Assembly (NCBI RefSeq): GCF_000017805.1
Contig: NC_009767.1
Location: forward strand, 434,001-498,000
Direction of reading: 5' to 3'
Source: Roseiflexus castenholzii DSM 13941
GTDB taxonomy: Bacteria > Chloroflexota > Chloroflexia > Chloroflexales > Roseiflexaceae
DNA: 64,000 nt
The notes under the pieces are model-generated. The model was not told the origin of the DNA, made no database searches, and saw nothing but the letters and a program-made list of their open reading frames with translations. Position numbers and translations under genes: made by a program. Shown here one piece after another: positions 18,361 to 29,975 of this stretch. Each line of letters begins with the position of its first letter. The stretch's first letter is position 1.

Positions 18361-18369
18361 TGGTATAAT
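18361..18369 (+). promoter_or_regulatory. Extended -10 promoter element upstream of the TRAP genes
   Basis: TGGTATAAT is a perfect extended -10 (TATAAT at 18364-18369) without a recognisable -35. It predicts a leader of about 165 bases before dctQ. The leader contains two simple hairpins (GCGCACgattGTGCGC near 18456 and GAGATG...CATCTC near 18485). No known riboswitch was recognised. Confidence 0.55.
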
Positions 18370-18545
18370 CAACGTTGTCAGGTAGTCTCTCTGCCTTCCT
18401 GTTATTCGGTTCATACATTGCTTTCATCACCATACCGGCTGTCGCCACGTCGCGCAGCGCACGATTGTGCGCTATGCATACAGTGAGATGCTCTTTGGCA
18501 TCTCTCGTGGGATAACAGTTTGATTATAAGCACTGGGAGAGAGAC

Positions 18546-19142
18546 ATGCAGGCGCTTTTACGCATCAGCGATGCGATCGATGCACTCAACGAATGGATTG
18601 GCGGCAAGACGGCGTACATTGTTATGGCAATGGTCGCTATTGGCTTTGTCAACGTCATTGCGCGCTACATCGGACGTTTTATCGGCACCCGCCTGACCTC
18701 CAACGCCATTATTGAACTTCAGTGGTACCTTTTTTCGATCATGTTCTTTCTGGGTTTCGCCTATATTCTGAAACACAACCTGAATGTGCGCGTCGATTTC
18801 TGGTATGCTAACTGGTCTCCCCAACGCCGCGCACTGATCGATCTGGTCGGAACCCTGCTCTTTCTGATCCCCTTCTGTATCCTCGCCATCGTTGTGACGA
18901 TCAATCCGGTCATGTTCTCCTGGGGTCGTCTTCCGAACGGTAACTGGGGGGCATGGGAAATGTCGCCGGACCCGGATGGCCTGCCGCGCGCGCCGATCAA
19001 GTCGATGATCATCGTCGCCTTTGTGCTGCTGCTCTTGCAGGCGATTGCGCAGGCAATCAAATATCTTGCGGTCGTCACCAATACTGTGCGCGCTGAACAG
19101 GCGGCGCAGATCGAAGAATACCATGCGCCTGTAGTCGAATAG
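18546..19142 (+). CDS. TRAP transporter small permease subunit (DctQ-like)
   Basis: This 198-residue membrane protein is the small four-helix subunit of a tripartite ATP-independent periplasmic transporter, which imports organic acids using a sodium gradient. Characteristic features are IIELQWYLFSIMFFLGFAY in helix 2, the LKHNLNVRVDFWY segment and the family's SPDPDGLPRAPIKSMI loop before the last helix. The ATG has a GGGAGAGAG ribosome site. The large subunit follows nine bases downstream. No DctP binding-protein gene lies on either side in this window. Confidence 0.92.
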   Translation: MQALLRISDAIDALNEWIGGKTAYIVMAMVAIGFVNVIARYIGRFIGTRLTSNAIIELQWYLFSIMFFLGFAYILKHNLNVRVDFWYANWSPQRRALIDLVGTLLFLIPFCILAIVVTINPVMFSWGRLPNGNWGAWEMSPDPDGLPRAPIKSMIIVAFVLLLLQAIAQAIKYLAVVTNTVRAEQAAQIEEYHAPVVE

Positions 19143-19151
19143 GAGTGTACA

Positions 19152-20486
19152 ATGGGGTACGAGTGGCTGGCCATTGCCATGTTCGTCGGGTTCTTCTTTC
19201 TGCTGATCAGTGGATACCCGGTGGCCTTCTCCTTTGCCGGAACAGCGATCGTGTTCGGTCTGATCGGGTTGGCGCTCGATGCCGTCAAAATCGACCTGCT
19301 GCGCCTCTTGCCAAATCGCTGGTTCGGCACCATGTCCGATTTTACGCTGCTGGCGATACCCTTTTTTATCTACCTTGGTTCAGTGCTGGAAAAATCCGGT
19401 CTGGCGGAGGAATTGCTTGAAACGGTCGGGATTCTGCTTGGTCCGCTGCGCGGCGGCATCGCCCTCGCAGTCGTTGTGGTAGGAACGCTGCTGGCAGCGA
19501 CCACTGGCGTCGTTGCGGCGACTATTATTGCTATGGGGTTGATCTCGCTGCCGATCATGGTTCGTCTGGGATACGATAGAGGTCTGGCGACCGGCGCTAT
19601 TACGTCGTCGGGCACGCTGGCGCAGATGATTCCTCCAAGCCTGGTCCTTGTTGTGCTCAGCGATCAGATTGGCGTTTCGGTCGGCGACCTGTTCGCTGGT
19701 GCGTTGATTCCGGGCTTGATGCTGGCAGGGTCGTATGCGCTTTACTGTGTGGTGATTGCCTATCTGAAGCCGGAACTGGCGCCGCCGTTGCCGCTGGAGA
19801 TGCGCCAGATTCGTGGTTGGGCGCTCTTCATGAAATCGTTGAAGGCGCTGGTGCCGCCGATTGCGCTGATCTTCGCCGTGCTCGGCAGTATTTTCTTCGG
19901 CCTGGCGACGCCGACGGAAGCCGGTTCGGTCGGCGCGGTCGGCGCCATCCTCCTGGCCTGGGCGAATAAACGCCTGAACTGGAAATTGCTGGCGGACTCG
20001 GCGCTCAGTACGGCGCGCACAAGTACGCTGGTGATTATGATTCTGTTCTGCTCGACGTTCTTCTCGTTGATATTCGAGGCGCTGGGCGGCACGAAATTTG
20101 TGACTGAGATTCTGACCGGACTGCCGGGCGGGATCGTGGCATTTATTATTGTCAGCAATATTGTCGTCTTTTTGCTGGGCATTTTCCTTGAGTTTGTCGA
20201 GATTTGCTTTATTGTGATGCCGCTCTTTGTTCCTGCCGCCAATGCGCTTGGCATAGACATGATCTGGTTCGGCATTATGATGGCGGTCAATCTGCAAACG
20301 GCGTTTATTTCGCCGCCGGTCGGCTTTTCGCTCTTCTACCTCCAGAGCGTTGCGCCGAAAGATGTCGAGACTGCCGACATCCATAAAGGGGCGCTGCCAT
20401 TCATGGCGCTCCAAATCGTCGTGCTGATCCTGGTCATTCTGTTCCCCGGCACAGTGACGTGGCTGGTCGAGCGGGTGCAGGGGTGA
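19152..20486 (+). CDS. TRAP transporter large permease subunit (DctM-like)
   Basis: This 444-residue protein is the transport-path subunit of the TRAP system. It shows about twelve helices, the N-terminal WLAIAMFVGFFFLLISGYPV, the LAIPFFIYLGSVLEKSGLAE segment and the first-half motif GTLAQMIPPSLVLVVLSDQ, the known substrate-region signature GT-x-x-x-x-I-P-P-S. The matching second-half element is NLQTAFISPPVGFSLFYLQ. ATG 19152 has an AGGAG site six bases upstream. The companion binding protein that sets specificity is not encoded here, so the substrate cannot be inferred beyond an organic acid. Its 3' end abuts a long low-complexity repeat block. Confidence 0.95.
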   Translation: MGYEWLAIAMFVGFFFLLISGYPVAFSFAGTAIVFGLIGLALDAVKIDLLRLLPNRWFGTMSDFTLLAIPFFIYLGSVLEKSGLAEELLETVGILLGPLRGGIALAVVVVGTLLAATTGVVAATIIAMGLISLPIMVRLGYDRGLATGAITSSGTLAQMIPPSLVLVVLSDQIGVSVGDLFAGALIPGLMLAGSYALYCVVIAYLKPELAPPLPLEMRQIRGWALFMKSLKALVPPIALIFAVLGSIFFGLATPTEAGSVGAVGAILLAWANKRLNWKLLADSALSTARTSTLVIMILFCSTFFSLIFEALGGTKFVTEILTGLPGGIVAFIIVSNIVVFLLGIFLEFVEICFIVMPLFVPAANALGIDMIWFGIMMAVNLQTAFISPPVGFSLFYLQSVAPKDVETADIHKGALPFMALQIVVLILVILFPGTVTWLVERVQG

Positions 20487-20595
20487 GGCGCGGGGCGCGG
20501 CGCGAGGCGCGGGGCGCGAGGCGCGAGGCGCGAGGCGCGAGGTGAGAGGGGTGAGGCGCGAGGCGCGGGGCGCGGGGCGCGAGGGGTGAGGGGTC

Positions 20596-20745
20596 ATACC
20601 AATGACGATTGACGATGCCGCGTGCTGGTCATTCCGAGCCCTTCGCTTCGCTCAGGGTAAACGCAGCGAGGAATCTGCGCGGGTCGCGCACGACCCCTCG
20701 CGCTGCGCGGGGTGACCATGCCGGATGGTCACTGGTCATTGGTAT
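20596..20745. repeat. Interspersed repeat with inverted termini, copy 3
   Basis: It runs from ATACCAATGACGATTGACGA to ACTGGTCATTGGTAT, 150 bases, and includes the TTCGCTTCGCTCAGGG insert. It appears identical over its length to copy 4. Confidence 0.88.
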
Positions 20746-21037
20746 AAGAGGTGAGAGGGGCGAGGGAAGAGGCGCGAGGCGCGAGGGGTGAGGAGAGGTG
20801 AGAGGGGCGAGGGGCCGGACAATGGCGTAGCGCGAGATGTATCTCGCATTTGTAGCGAGGGGCGAGGTGAGAGGGGCGAGGGGCCGAACAATGGCGTAGC
20901 GCGAGATGTATCTCACATTTGTGGCGAGGTGAGAGGCGAGAGGGGCGAGGGGCCGGACAATGGCGTAGCGCGAGATTTATCTCGCATTTGTGGCGAGGTG
21001 AGAGGGGCGAGGGGCGAGGTGAGAGGGGTGAGGGGTG

Positions 21038-21187
21038 ATACCAATGACGATTGACGATGCCGCGTGCTGGTCATTCCGAGCCCTTCGCTTCGCTCAGGGT
21101 AAACGCAGCGAGGAATCTGCGCGGGTCGCGCACGACCCCTCGCGCTGCGCGGGGTGACCATGCCGGATGGTCACTGGTCATTGGTAT
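21038..21187. repeat. Interspersed repeat with inverted termini, copy 4
   Basis: This 150-base copy appears to match copy 3 base for base and is followed by the same flanking low-complexity sequence. It therefore arose by local duplication rather than independent insertion. Confidence 0.88.
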
Positions 21188-21432
21188 AAGAGGTGAGAGG
21201 GGCGAGGGAAGAGGCGCGAGGGGTGAGGAGAGGTGAGAGGGGCGAGGGGCCGGACAATGGCGTAGCGCGAGATGTATCTCACATTTGTGGCGAGGTGAGA
21301 GGCGAGAGGGGGTAAGGAAGATCGTTGGAGGTCGAACGTTCGACGTGGAAATGCGGTAGAACGGATGCACTGCACCGTCTCCCGCAACAACGCCCGACAT
21401 TGACTCTTCGGACGTAGTTCCGGCAGCCGTGA

Positions 21433-22107
21433 TTACTCCTCTTTGGAAGCGACAAGCGGTTCAGGGTCAATTGGCGAGTTCGGGCGTTCTGATCGCCACA
21501 TCCAGACGGAGATTGCCTGCCGGACGATGCCAAGAGGTGCGTCCCAGGGACGAGAGCGCAGGATCACCTCAACCTTCTCCGGCAGAACGACAGTGTTGAG
21601 CCAGGGTCCTTCCAGAAGAACAGCAGGTGCTCCATTGACTTGAACCCGCCACCCCGGTCACGTATACTCCTTGACGCTCAATGTCCCTCCTTCGGGTGAG
21701 TCGCAGACAACGCGCATATCGCCTGCTATGCCCGTTGCTATGCAAACGGAACGCATTCCGTCAGCGCCGGTTACGGCAGCATATTCATTTCCGGGCGGCG
21801 CCGCAGCAATAGTAAGGGTATCGACGGTCGCCAGCACGGTCCAGCCTTCTGGGGGCGCTGGACGAAATGCAGCCACCTCCGGTTCGACCGGCGGTCGATC
21901 CTTGAAACGCCACGGACGAAAACCGGCGCTGATCGTCAGGTTCCGGCGCACGGCGAGTTGCAAAAACAGATTCTGCGCGTCTGTAAGTGAGTGGTCTTGT
22001 GCTGATCCCAGAATCCGATATAATACATGCTGTCTGTCGCAGCAGCGCTCCGCGATGACGGCGGCTCGCTCTGCGCACTTTTTTGTGATGGAATATAGAT
22101 ATGCCAC
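21433..22107 (-). pseudogene. Decayed C-terminal fragment of a membrane glycosyltransferase/YfhO-like protein
   Basis: On the minus strand one frame reads through about 225 codons of protein-like sequence interrupted by a single in-frame TGA at 21660-21658. Upstream of the stop are TISAGFRPWRFKDRPPVEPE and GGTLSVKEYT. Directly after it come PGWRVQVNGAPAVLLEGPW and LPEKVEVILRSRP, then SVWMWRSERPNSP and a TAA at 21433. The PGWRV-V-G pattern followed by a beta-rich stretch is typical of the C-terminal end of YfhO/PMT-like membrane proteins. The N-terminal membrane region that such proteins need is absent, because valS begins at 22114. The gene is therefore truncated and broken. The family assignment is tentative. 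Confidence 0.65.
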
Positions 22108-22113
22108 ACCGCC

Positions 22114-24833
<2,720 letters not shown>

Positions 24834-24837
<4 letters not shown>

Positions 24838-25877
24838 CACCATCAACGTTCCTGATTACTGGCGGCGCCGGTTTTCTGGGGATTAATCTGGTCCGCTATC
24901 TCCTGGAGCGTGGGCATCCGGTCGTTTCGCTTGACATTGCCGATTTCAACTACCCCGAACGCAACCGGGTCAGGGCAATCAAGGGTGACATTCGTGACCG
25001 CTCGAGCGTTGACCGCGCAATGGAGGGCGTGCAGATTGTTGTGCATGCAGCGGCAGCGTTGCCGTTATACAAAAAGGAAGATATCTTCTCCACCGACCTC
25101 GACGGCACACGAAATGTGCTGCAATCGGCGTTGGAACACGGCGTCGAACGGGTGATCCATATTTCTTCGACTGCCGTCTATGGCATTCCTGATCATCACC
25201 CGCTCTATGAGGACGACCCGCTCCATGGCGTCGGTCCCTACGGCGAGGCAAAGGTGAAGGCGGAACAGATCTGCCTGGAATATCGCGCCAAAGGGATGTG
25301 CGTGCCGATCATTCGTCCGAAGTCGTTCGTCGGTCCTGAGCGTCTTGGCGTGTTTGCGCTCCTCTACGATTGGGCGAAGGATGGGAAGAATTTTCCCATG
25401 ATCGGCAGCGGCAACAATCGCTATCAGTTGCTCGACGTCGAGGACCTGTGCGAGGCGATCTATCGCTGTGCGACGCTTGATCGTGATCGGGTGAATGATA
25501 CGTTCAACATTGGCGCGAAAGAGTTTACGACGATGCGCGAGGATTATCAGGCGGTGCTGGACGCTGCCGGTTTTGGGAAGAAAATCATCCCCTTCCCGGC
25601 GGCGCCGGTGATCTGGACGCTGCGCATTCTGGAGGCGCTCCGCCTCTCGCCACTCTACAAGTGGGTGTACGAAACCGCTGCTACGGACTCCTTCGTGTCG
25701 ATTGAGAAAGCCGAACGGGTGCTTGGATTCACGCCAAAGTATTCGAACAAAGAGGCGCTCGTTCGTAACTATCGCTGGTATATCGAACACGTGCAAGAGT
25801 TCGAAGGCGCTTCCGGCGTCTCGCATCGTGTTCCGTGGAAGCAGGGCGTACTGCGGTTGGCAAAAATCCTCTTCTGA
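24834..25877 (+). CDS. NAD-dependent epimerase/dehydratase (extended SDR)
   Basis: This 347-residue extended short-chain dehydrogenase/reductase probably acts on a nucleotide sugar or a related carbonyl compound. The Rossmann signature FLITGGAGFLGINLVRYLLE is at the N-terminus, with the acidic VVSLDIADF residue favouring NAD. The active site shows Ser-Ser-Thr in VIHISSTAVYG and the YGEAK (YxxxK) pair. The IRPKSFVGPERLGVF segment is the substrate loop. It is translationally coupled to valS by an ATGA overlap but has no functional link to it. The exact substrate is not clear. Confidence 0.88.
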
Positions 25878-25895
25878 ATCGCCTCTGCAAATATG

Positions 25896-25904
25896 TGGTA
25901 TAGT
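25896..25904 (+). promoter_or_regulatory. Extended -10 element upstream of the LCP gene
   Basis: TGGTATAGT (TATAGT at 25899-25904) lies 33 bases before the GTG start and just after the stop of the epimerase gene. It fits the TGGTATNNT pattern seen at several promoters here. No strong -35 is visible. Confidence 0.45.
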
Positions 25905-25936
25905 AGCAGAGGGAACGTCTGAAGATCAGCGGAGTT

Positions 25937-27013
25937 GTGCGCTTGATACGTCACCACGGTGTGCGTCGTCGTTTTGTTCTCACGCTATTGGGCATGATGG
26001 CGCTGACCGGAATTATCGCCATCGCCCGCCTCGGCTTCGAATGGAAACAGGCGCTCGACGATGTGGACGCAATGATCGTGACGCCCGTCGTCCTTGCGCC
26101 GACCCCTGAACCGATGCTCAGCACGTCGGTTCCTGCCGATGCGCCGGTGAATCCTCTACCGCTATTGCCAACCGTCGCTCCAACAATGGCGCCTGAGAAT
26201 GATGATCCGGTCAATATTCTGCTCCTCGGCGCCGATGCGCGCGTTGGCGAAGAGATCAGCCGTACCGATGCCATCATTCTGCTCCATATCAATCCGCGCA
26301 CCGGTCGCGTCAGTATGCTGTCGTTCCCGCGCGATCTGATGGTCGATACGCCGGGATTTGGGCGACGGAAAATTAATTCGGTCTATCTGCTTGGCGAGAC
26401 CCGTCTTGGCAAAGGGTATGGCGCTGCTTTGTTAAAGCAAACCGTCTCTGATCTGGTCGGCGTTCCGGTCCATCACTTTGCGCTGATCAACTTCGAGGGG
26501 TTTCGCCGTGTTATCGACTTGGTCGGCGGTATTTCCATCGATGTGCCCAAAGTGATCGATGATCCGCGCTATCCGGTGGATGCGTTCCCCGGCGATGTGC
26601 GCACGATGCAGGTGCGCTTCGAACCGGGGACACAGTGGATGGATGGTGAACGCGCCCTGATCTATGCGCGCACACGCCATGCCGATAGCGACTTCGGGCG
26701 GAATCAACGTCAGCAACAGGTGCTGCTGGCGCTGGTCGAACGTGTGCGTGAACGTGGGCTGATTTCGCAGATCAACAAGATCGACGACTATACCAGCGCC
26801 CTGCGCGACTATGTGCGCACCGACGTGCCACGCAGCGAGATGATCCGCCTGGCGCGCGCTGCAAGCCGCATGGACCTCGATAATATTCAGCGGTATGCGA
26901 TCGACTCGAAGATGATTATCACGCTGGGCAGCCCCGATACGTTTGCGGCTGATCCTAAAGCCTTGCGCGAAGTCGTTGACCGCATGATCGCCGGAGGCGC
27001 CCCCACGCCATAG
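25937..27013 (+). CDS. LytR-CpsA-Psr (LCP) family cell-envelope protein
   Basis: LCP proteins transfer undecaprenyl-linked glycopolymers onto the cell wall and are anchored with their domain outside the membrane. This 358-residue protein has a basic N-terminus, one helix (LTLLGMMALTGIIAIARLG) and a Pro/Val-rich linker. The LCP domain shows ILLLGADARVGEEISRTDA, FPRDLMVDTPGFGRRKIN, the INFEGFRRVIDLVGGISIDV strand-helix and ALIYARTRHADSDFGRNQRQ. The polyprenyl-pyrophosphate-binding Arg and Asp residues of these motifs are present. Start is GTG 25937, but GGAG lies only two bases before it. TTG 25943, with better spacing, is a possible start. It is followed two bases later by murJ. Confidence 0.92.
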   Translation: MRLIRHHGVRRRFVLTLLGMMALTGIIAIARLGFEWKQALDDVDAMIVTPVVLAPTPEPMLSTSVPADAPVNPLPLLPTVAPTMAPENDDPVNILLLGADARVGEEISRTDAIILLHINPRTGRVSMLSFPRDLMVDTPGFGRRKINSVYLLGETRLGKGYGAALLKQTVSDLVGVPVHHFALINFEGFRRVIDLVGGISIDVPKVIDDPRYPVDAFPGDVRTMQVRFEPGTQWMDGERALIYARTRHADSDFGRNQRQQQVLLALVERVRERGLISQINKIDDYTSALRDYVRTDVPRSEMIRLARAASRMDLDNIQRYAIDSKMIITLGSPDTFAADPKALREVVDRMIAGGAPTP

Positions 27014-27015
27014 GA

Positions 27016-28584
27016 ATGAAAAGCATGTCCGGCGCTTCGGGTGCGGTTGTTCGCCGCGTCGCAACCGCCGCACTCCTGATCGCGGCTGGCAATATCGCCA
27101 GTCGTCTGATTGGCGTCGTGCGCGAAGCGGTCATTGCTGGTCTCTTCGGGCGCGGCGCAGATGTCGCCGCCTTTACCGCCGCCTCCGCCGTTCCCACGAT
27201 TGTCTACGATCTCCTGGTTAATGGCGCGATCAGCGCGGCGCTCGTGCCGGTGTTCAGCGCCTACGCCGAGGAGGACGAAACTGCTTTCTGGCGTGTCGCC
27301 GCGACCGTCATCAATCTGGCGTTGGGATCAATCGCCCTGACCGTCGGGTTTCTTATCTGGCAAACGCCAACGGTTGTGATGCTGCTGGCAGGCGGGTTTG
27401 AGCCGGAACTGCGCGAACTGACTATCGTGATGACCCGTCTGCTCCTGCCGTCGGTCTTCTTTATGGGTCTTTCGGGATTGATCACCGCGCTGCTCTATGC
27501 GCGGCAGCGGTTCCTCCTTCCGGCATTTACCACCAGTATCTTCAATCTGGGAATCATCCTTGGCGCGGTTCTGCTGCAAGCATGGCTCGGTCCGCTTAGC
27601 CTGGTCGTTGGCGTGCTGCTTGGCTCGGTCTTGCAAGTGGCGCTGCAACTTCCCGGTCTCCGTGATGCGACGCATGTGCCGTTCCTGACGTTTGACCTTG
27701 CGCATCCCGGTGTGCGCCGGATTCTCGCGCTTTATGCGCCGGTTGCGCTGGGGATCGGTTTCTCAATCGCTGGTATTGTCATTGATCGCAATCTGGCGTC
27801 GCGCCTGACGCCGGATGCCATCCCGACGATGCGCTATGCTACGGCGCTCATCCAGTTCCCCCTCGGTCTGGTTGCCGCAGCCGTGTCGTTCGCTGTGCTT
27901 CCGACCCTTTCGCGTCAGGCGAGCGCCGGTGATGAAGCGGCGTTTCGCGTCACTCTGGCGATGGGGATCAAGGTCGTACTGCTGCTCATCCTCCCGGCGA
28001 CCGCCGCTCTCGCGGCGCTGGGGGCGCCGGTCGTCGCGCTGCTTTATCAGCGCGGCGCCTTTGGCGGCGAGGATACACAGGCGACCGCACGCGCCTTGCT
28101 GCTCTACCTGCCTGGATTGCCCGCAGCCGCGCTCGATCAGATGATCTTGTTTGCGTTCTATGCGCGCCAGCGTACTCTGACGCCGAATCTGGTGCAGGGG
28201 GCGGCCATCCTGATCTACGCGGCGACTGCGCTGCCGCTGCTGATGTGGACGCCGCTGGGGGTGGCGGCGCTCATTCTGGCGAATTCGGCGCAGTGGATCG
28301 GGCATGCGCTGATCCTCTACCTCCTCTCGCAGCGCCTGGTGGATCTCGGTGGTCTGCGCATCGGCGAAACCTTCTGGAAATGTCTGATCGCCTGCATAGC
28401 GCTCTTTTGTGTGGCATGGTGGCTGGGCAATGCGCTTGCGTTCGCCGGTCCGCTGGCGGTATTGCTGGGCGCAGGTGGGCTTGGAACGCTGACATATGCC
28501 GGTGTCTGCCTGGCGCTGCGCGTCGAGGCGCTCGACTTCCTGATAACCACCCTGCGACAGCGGGGATTCTTCCCTACCGCATAA
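27016..28584 (+). CDS. murJ: MurJ-family lipid flippase (MviN)
   Basis: This 522-residue membrane protein belongs to the MurJ/MviN branch of the MOP exporter superfamily, which flips the peptidoglycan precursor lipid II. It shows about fourteen helices and the N-terminal signature AAGNIASRLIGVVREAVIAG. Further conserved segments are VNGAISAALVPVFSAYAEE and the cytoplasmic-loop FPLGLVAAAVSFAVLPTLSR. Later helices contain ALLLYLPGLPAAALDQMILFAFYA. It starts two bases after the LCP gene, so cell-wall precursor export and polymer attachment are probably co-expressed. ATG 27016 and ATG 27025 are both possible starts; an AGGA lies just upstream. Confidence 0.93.
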   Translation: MKSMSGASGAVVRRVATAALLIAAGNIASRLIGVVREAVIAGLFGRGADVAAFTAASAVPTIVYDLLVNGAISAALVPVFSAYAEEDETAFWRVAATVINLALGSIALTVGFLIWQTPTVVMLLAGGFEPELRELTIVMTRLLLPSVFFMGLSGLITALLYARQRFLLPAFTTSIFNLGIILGAVLLQAWLGPLSLVVGVLLGSVLQVALQLPGLRDATHVPFLTFDLAHPGVRRILALYAPVALGIGFSIAGIVIDRNLASRLTPDAIPTMRYATALIQFPLGLVAAAVSFAVLPTLSRQASAGDEAAFRVTLAMGIKVVLLLILPATAALAALGAPVVALLYQRGAFGGEDTQATARALLLYLPGLPAAALDQMILFAFYARQRTLTPNLVQGAAILIYAATALPLLMWTPLGVAALILANSAQWIGHALILYLLSQRLVDLGGLRIGETFWKCLIACIALFCVAWWLGNALAFAGPLAVLLGAGGLGTLTYAGVCLALRVEALDFLITTLRQRGFFPTA

Positions 28585-28888
28585 AGGAACTCCTCCGCTT
28601 TTCCTTTCCCGCGCCGCATCCTAAGATGTGCCCATCTTTCTCCTCGCTTCTGGGGTGGTTCCAGGTAACAACCATTTCTATACCTTCTCTGCGCTCGCCT
28701 TTTGGCAATGCGCATGTACCGGCGCGGTCGAGCGCGAACCTTGCTCGAAGCGCCGGTTCTGGCGCCGATCTGCGTGTGAGTTTGCGCACTGCCGGGATGG
28801 TGTCGTTATCGGAACGAGCGTGATGTCAGAAGCGGGGAAGGTGGCGGACGTCTGAGTTGGGAAATCGATAACAACCTGAGAGGAGCGC
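28585..28888. other. Gene-free interval after murJ
   Basis: In this 304-base stretch no coding frame with protein-like composition, RNA gene or repeat was recognised. It ends with a GAGAGGAG ribosome site for the next gene. A promoter for that gene must lie here, but no convincing hexamer pair was found. Confidence 0.5.
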
Positions 28889-29896
28889 ATGGAACAGAAC
28901 ATCATCACCGGAGTGTTTCTGCCAATCGCAATCGCCATCATCATGTGGGGCATGGGTCTGTCGCTGGTTGTGGATGATTTTCGGCGGGTGTTGTTCTACC
29001 CAAAAGCGGTCGCCATCGGTCTATTCGGTCAGTTGGTTGTCTTGCCGCTGGTTGGCTTCTTCATCGCCTCGACGTTCAATCTTCCGCCTGAGTATGCCGT
29101 CGGATTGATGATTGTCGCGCTGTGCCCCGGCGGTCCGACGTCGAACCTGATTTCGTTCCTCTCGCGCGGTGATGTGGCGCTGTCGGTGACGCTGACGGCA
29201 ATATCGAATACGGTGACGGTCATCACGATTCCGCCGCTGGTCAACTGGATGCTGTTTCACTTCATGGGACAGGGAACAACGCTCCAGTTGCCGTTTGTGC
29301 AGACCGTCGTGCAGATTGCGCTATTGACAATTGTTCCAGTTGCGCTCGGGATGTGGATGCGGGCAAAACGCCCTGAGTTCGCCGCTGAAGCCGATTTTCC
29401 GGTGAAGGTTGCATCGGTGGCGCTGCTGGTTCTGGTGATCCTGGCGGCGATCATCCGCGAGCGGGCGATCATCGTCCAGGCATTCATTGATGTCGGTCCG
29501 GCGACGTTGATGTTGAGCGCCGTAAGCATGCTGCTTGGCTTTACCATCGCTGCAATCATGCGTCTCAACTGGTCGCAGCGCATCACCAGCGGCATTGAGG
29601 TCGGCATCCAGAATGGAACCCTGGCGATTGCGCTGGCGTCGGGCGCAACATTCCTCAACAACCCCGCCATGGCTATCCCGCCGGCGATCTATAGCCTGGT
29701 GATGTTCGGCACGGCTGCGGCGTTCGGGTTCTTTGTCAATGCGCGGATCGGGCGCCGACAGTGCGCATGCTGCCTTGATCGTTTCCGCCTTGATATCTTC
29801 GACCTGAACCGGACGAAGGGCGAGCGCGACAGCGAGATTCCGGCAACTGCCGCAACCGTGCCATCCGGGCGCGTCCAAACCTCGACCGGTTTCTGA
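28889..29896 (+). CDS. Bile acid:sodium symporter (BASS) family transporter
   Basis: This 335-residue protein is a secondary transporter of the BASS/SBF family, which takes up bile acids or, in bacteria, pantoate, pyruvate and similar organic anions with sodium. It has about nine or ten helices. The family's sodium-site segments are visible as VALCPGGPTSNLISFLSRGD and the IEVGIQNGTLAIALASG stretch. The start has GAGAGGAG seven bases upstream. The last 46 residues after NARIGRR (QCACCLDRFRLDIFDLNRTK and onward) are hydrophilic and do not resemble the family's usual short tail. A frameshift or natural extension is possible. Substrate is unknown. Confidence 0.9.
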   Translation: MEQNIITGVFLPIAIAIIMWGMGLSLVVDDFRRVLFYPKAVAIGLFGQLVVLPLVGFFIASTFNLPPEYAVGLMIVALCPGGPTSNLISFLSRGDVALSVTLTAISNTVTVITIPPLVNWMLFHFMGQGTTLQLPFVQTVVQIALLTIVPVALGMWMRAKRPEFAAEADFPVKVASVALLVLVILAAIIRERAIIVQAFIDVGPATLMLSAVSMLLGFTIAAIMRLNWSQRITSGIEVGIQNGTLAIALASGATFLNNPAMAIPPAIYSLVMFGTAAAFGFFVNARIGRRQCACCLDRFRLDIFDLNRTKGERDSEIPATAATVPSGRVQTSTGF

Positions 29897-29937
29897 GTTG
29901 TGAACATGTGATAACCAGGGGATATGGCAAGCGCCTC

Positions 29938-29966
29938 TTGACGTGGTGCGCACTCCCGACTATACT
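29938..29966 (+). promoter_or_regulatory. Promoter of the riboswitch-controlled ATPase
   Basis: TTGACG (29938-29943) and TATACT (29961-29966) are separated by exactly 17 bases. Transcription would start near 29973, which places the whole riboswitch at the 5' end of the message. Confidence 0.8.
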
Positions 29967-29975
29967 CTAGTCGTA

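Larger units (their letters stand above)
20487..21320. repeat. Composite low-complexity and hairpin repeat block
   Basis: Immediately after dctM comes a run of degenerate 7-9 base repeats of the GAGGCGCGA/GAGAGGGGC type. Two nearly identical copies of the interspersed element are embedded in it. Four copies of a roughly 50-base unit (near 20811, 20880, 20949 and 21245) contain CAATGGCGTAGCGCGAGA...TCTCGCATTTGTGGCGAGG. Reverse complemented, this unit matches the tandem array at 38.4-40.5 kb. The piece 20596-20870 is duplicated at 21038-21300 with one 7-base subunit missing. Open frames here are by-products of the repeats. Confidence 0.88.

Noticed and set aside
18385..18545. Riboswitch in the TRAP leader
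   Set aside because: Two hairpins are present, but no conserved blocks of a known class were recognised.
19380..20597. 405-codon minus-strand frame opposite dctM
   Set aside because: It is a shadow of an unmistakable TRAP gene and has Arg/Gln/His-rich composition typical of such shadows.
21658..21660. TGA as a selenocysteine codon in the minus-strand remnant
   Set aside because: No SECIS-like hairpin was evident, and the gene already lacks its N-terminal part, so a nonsense mutation is simpler.
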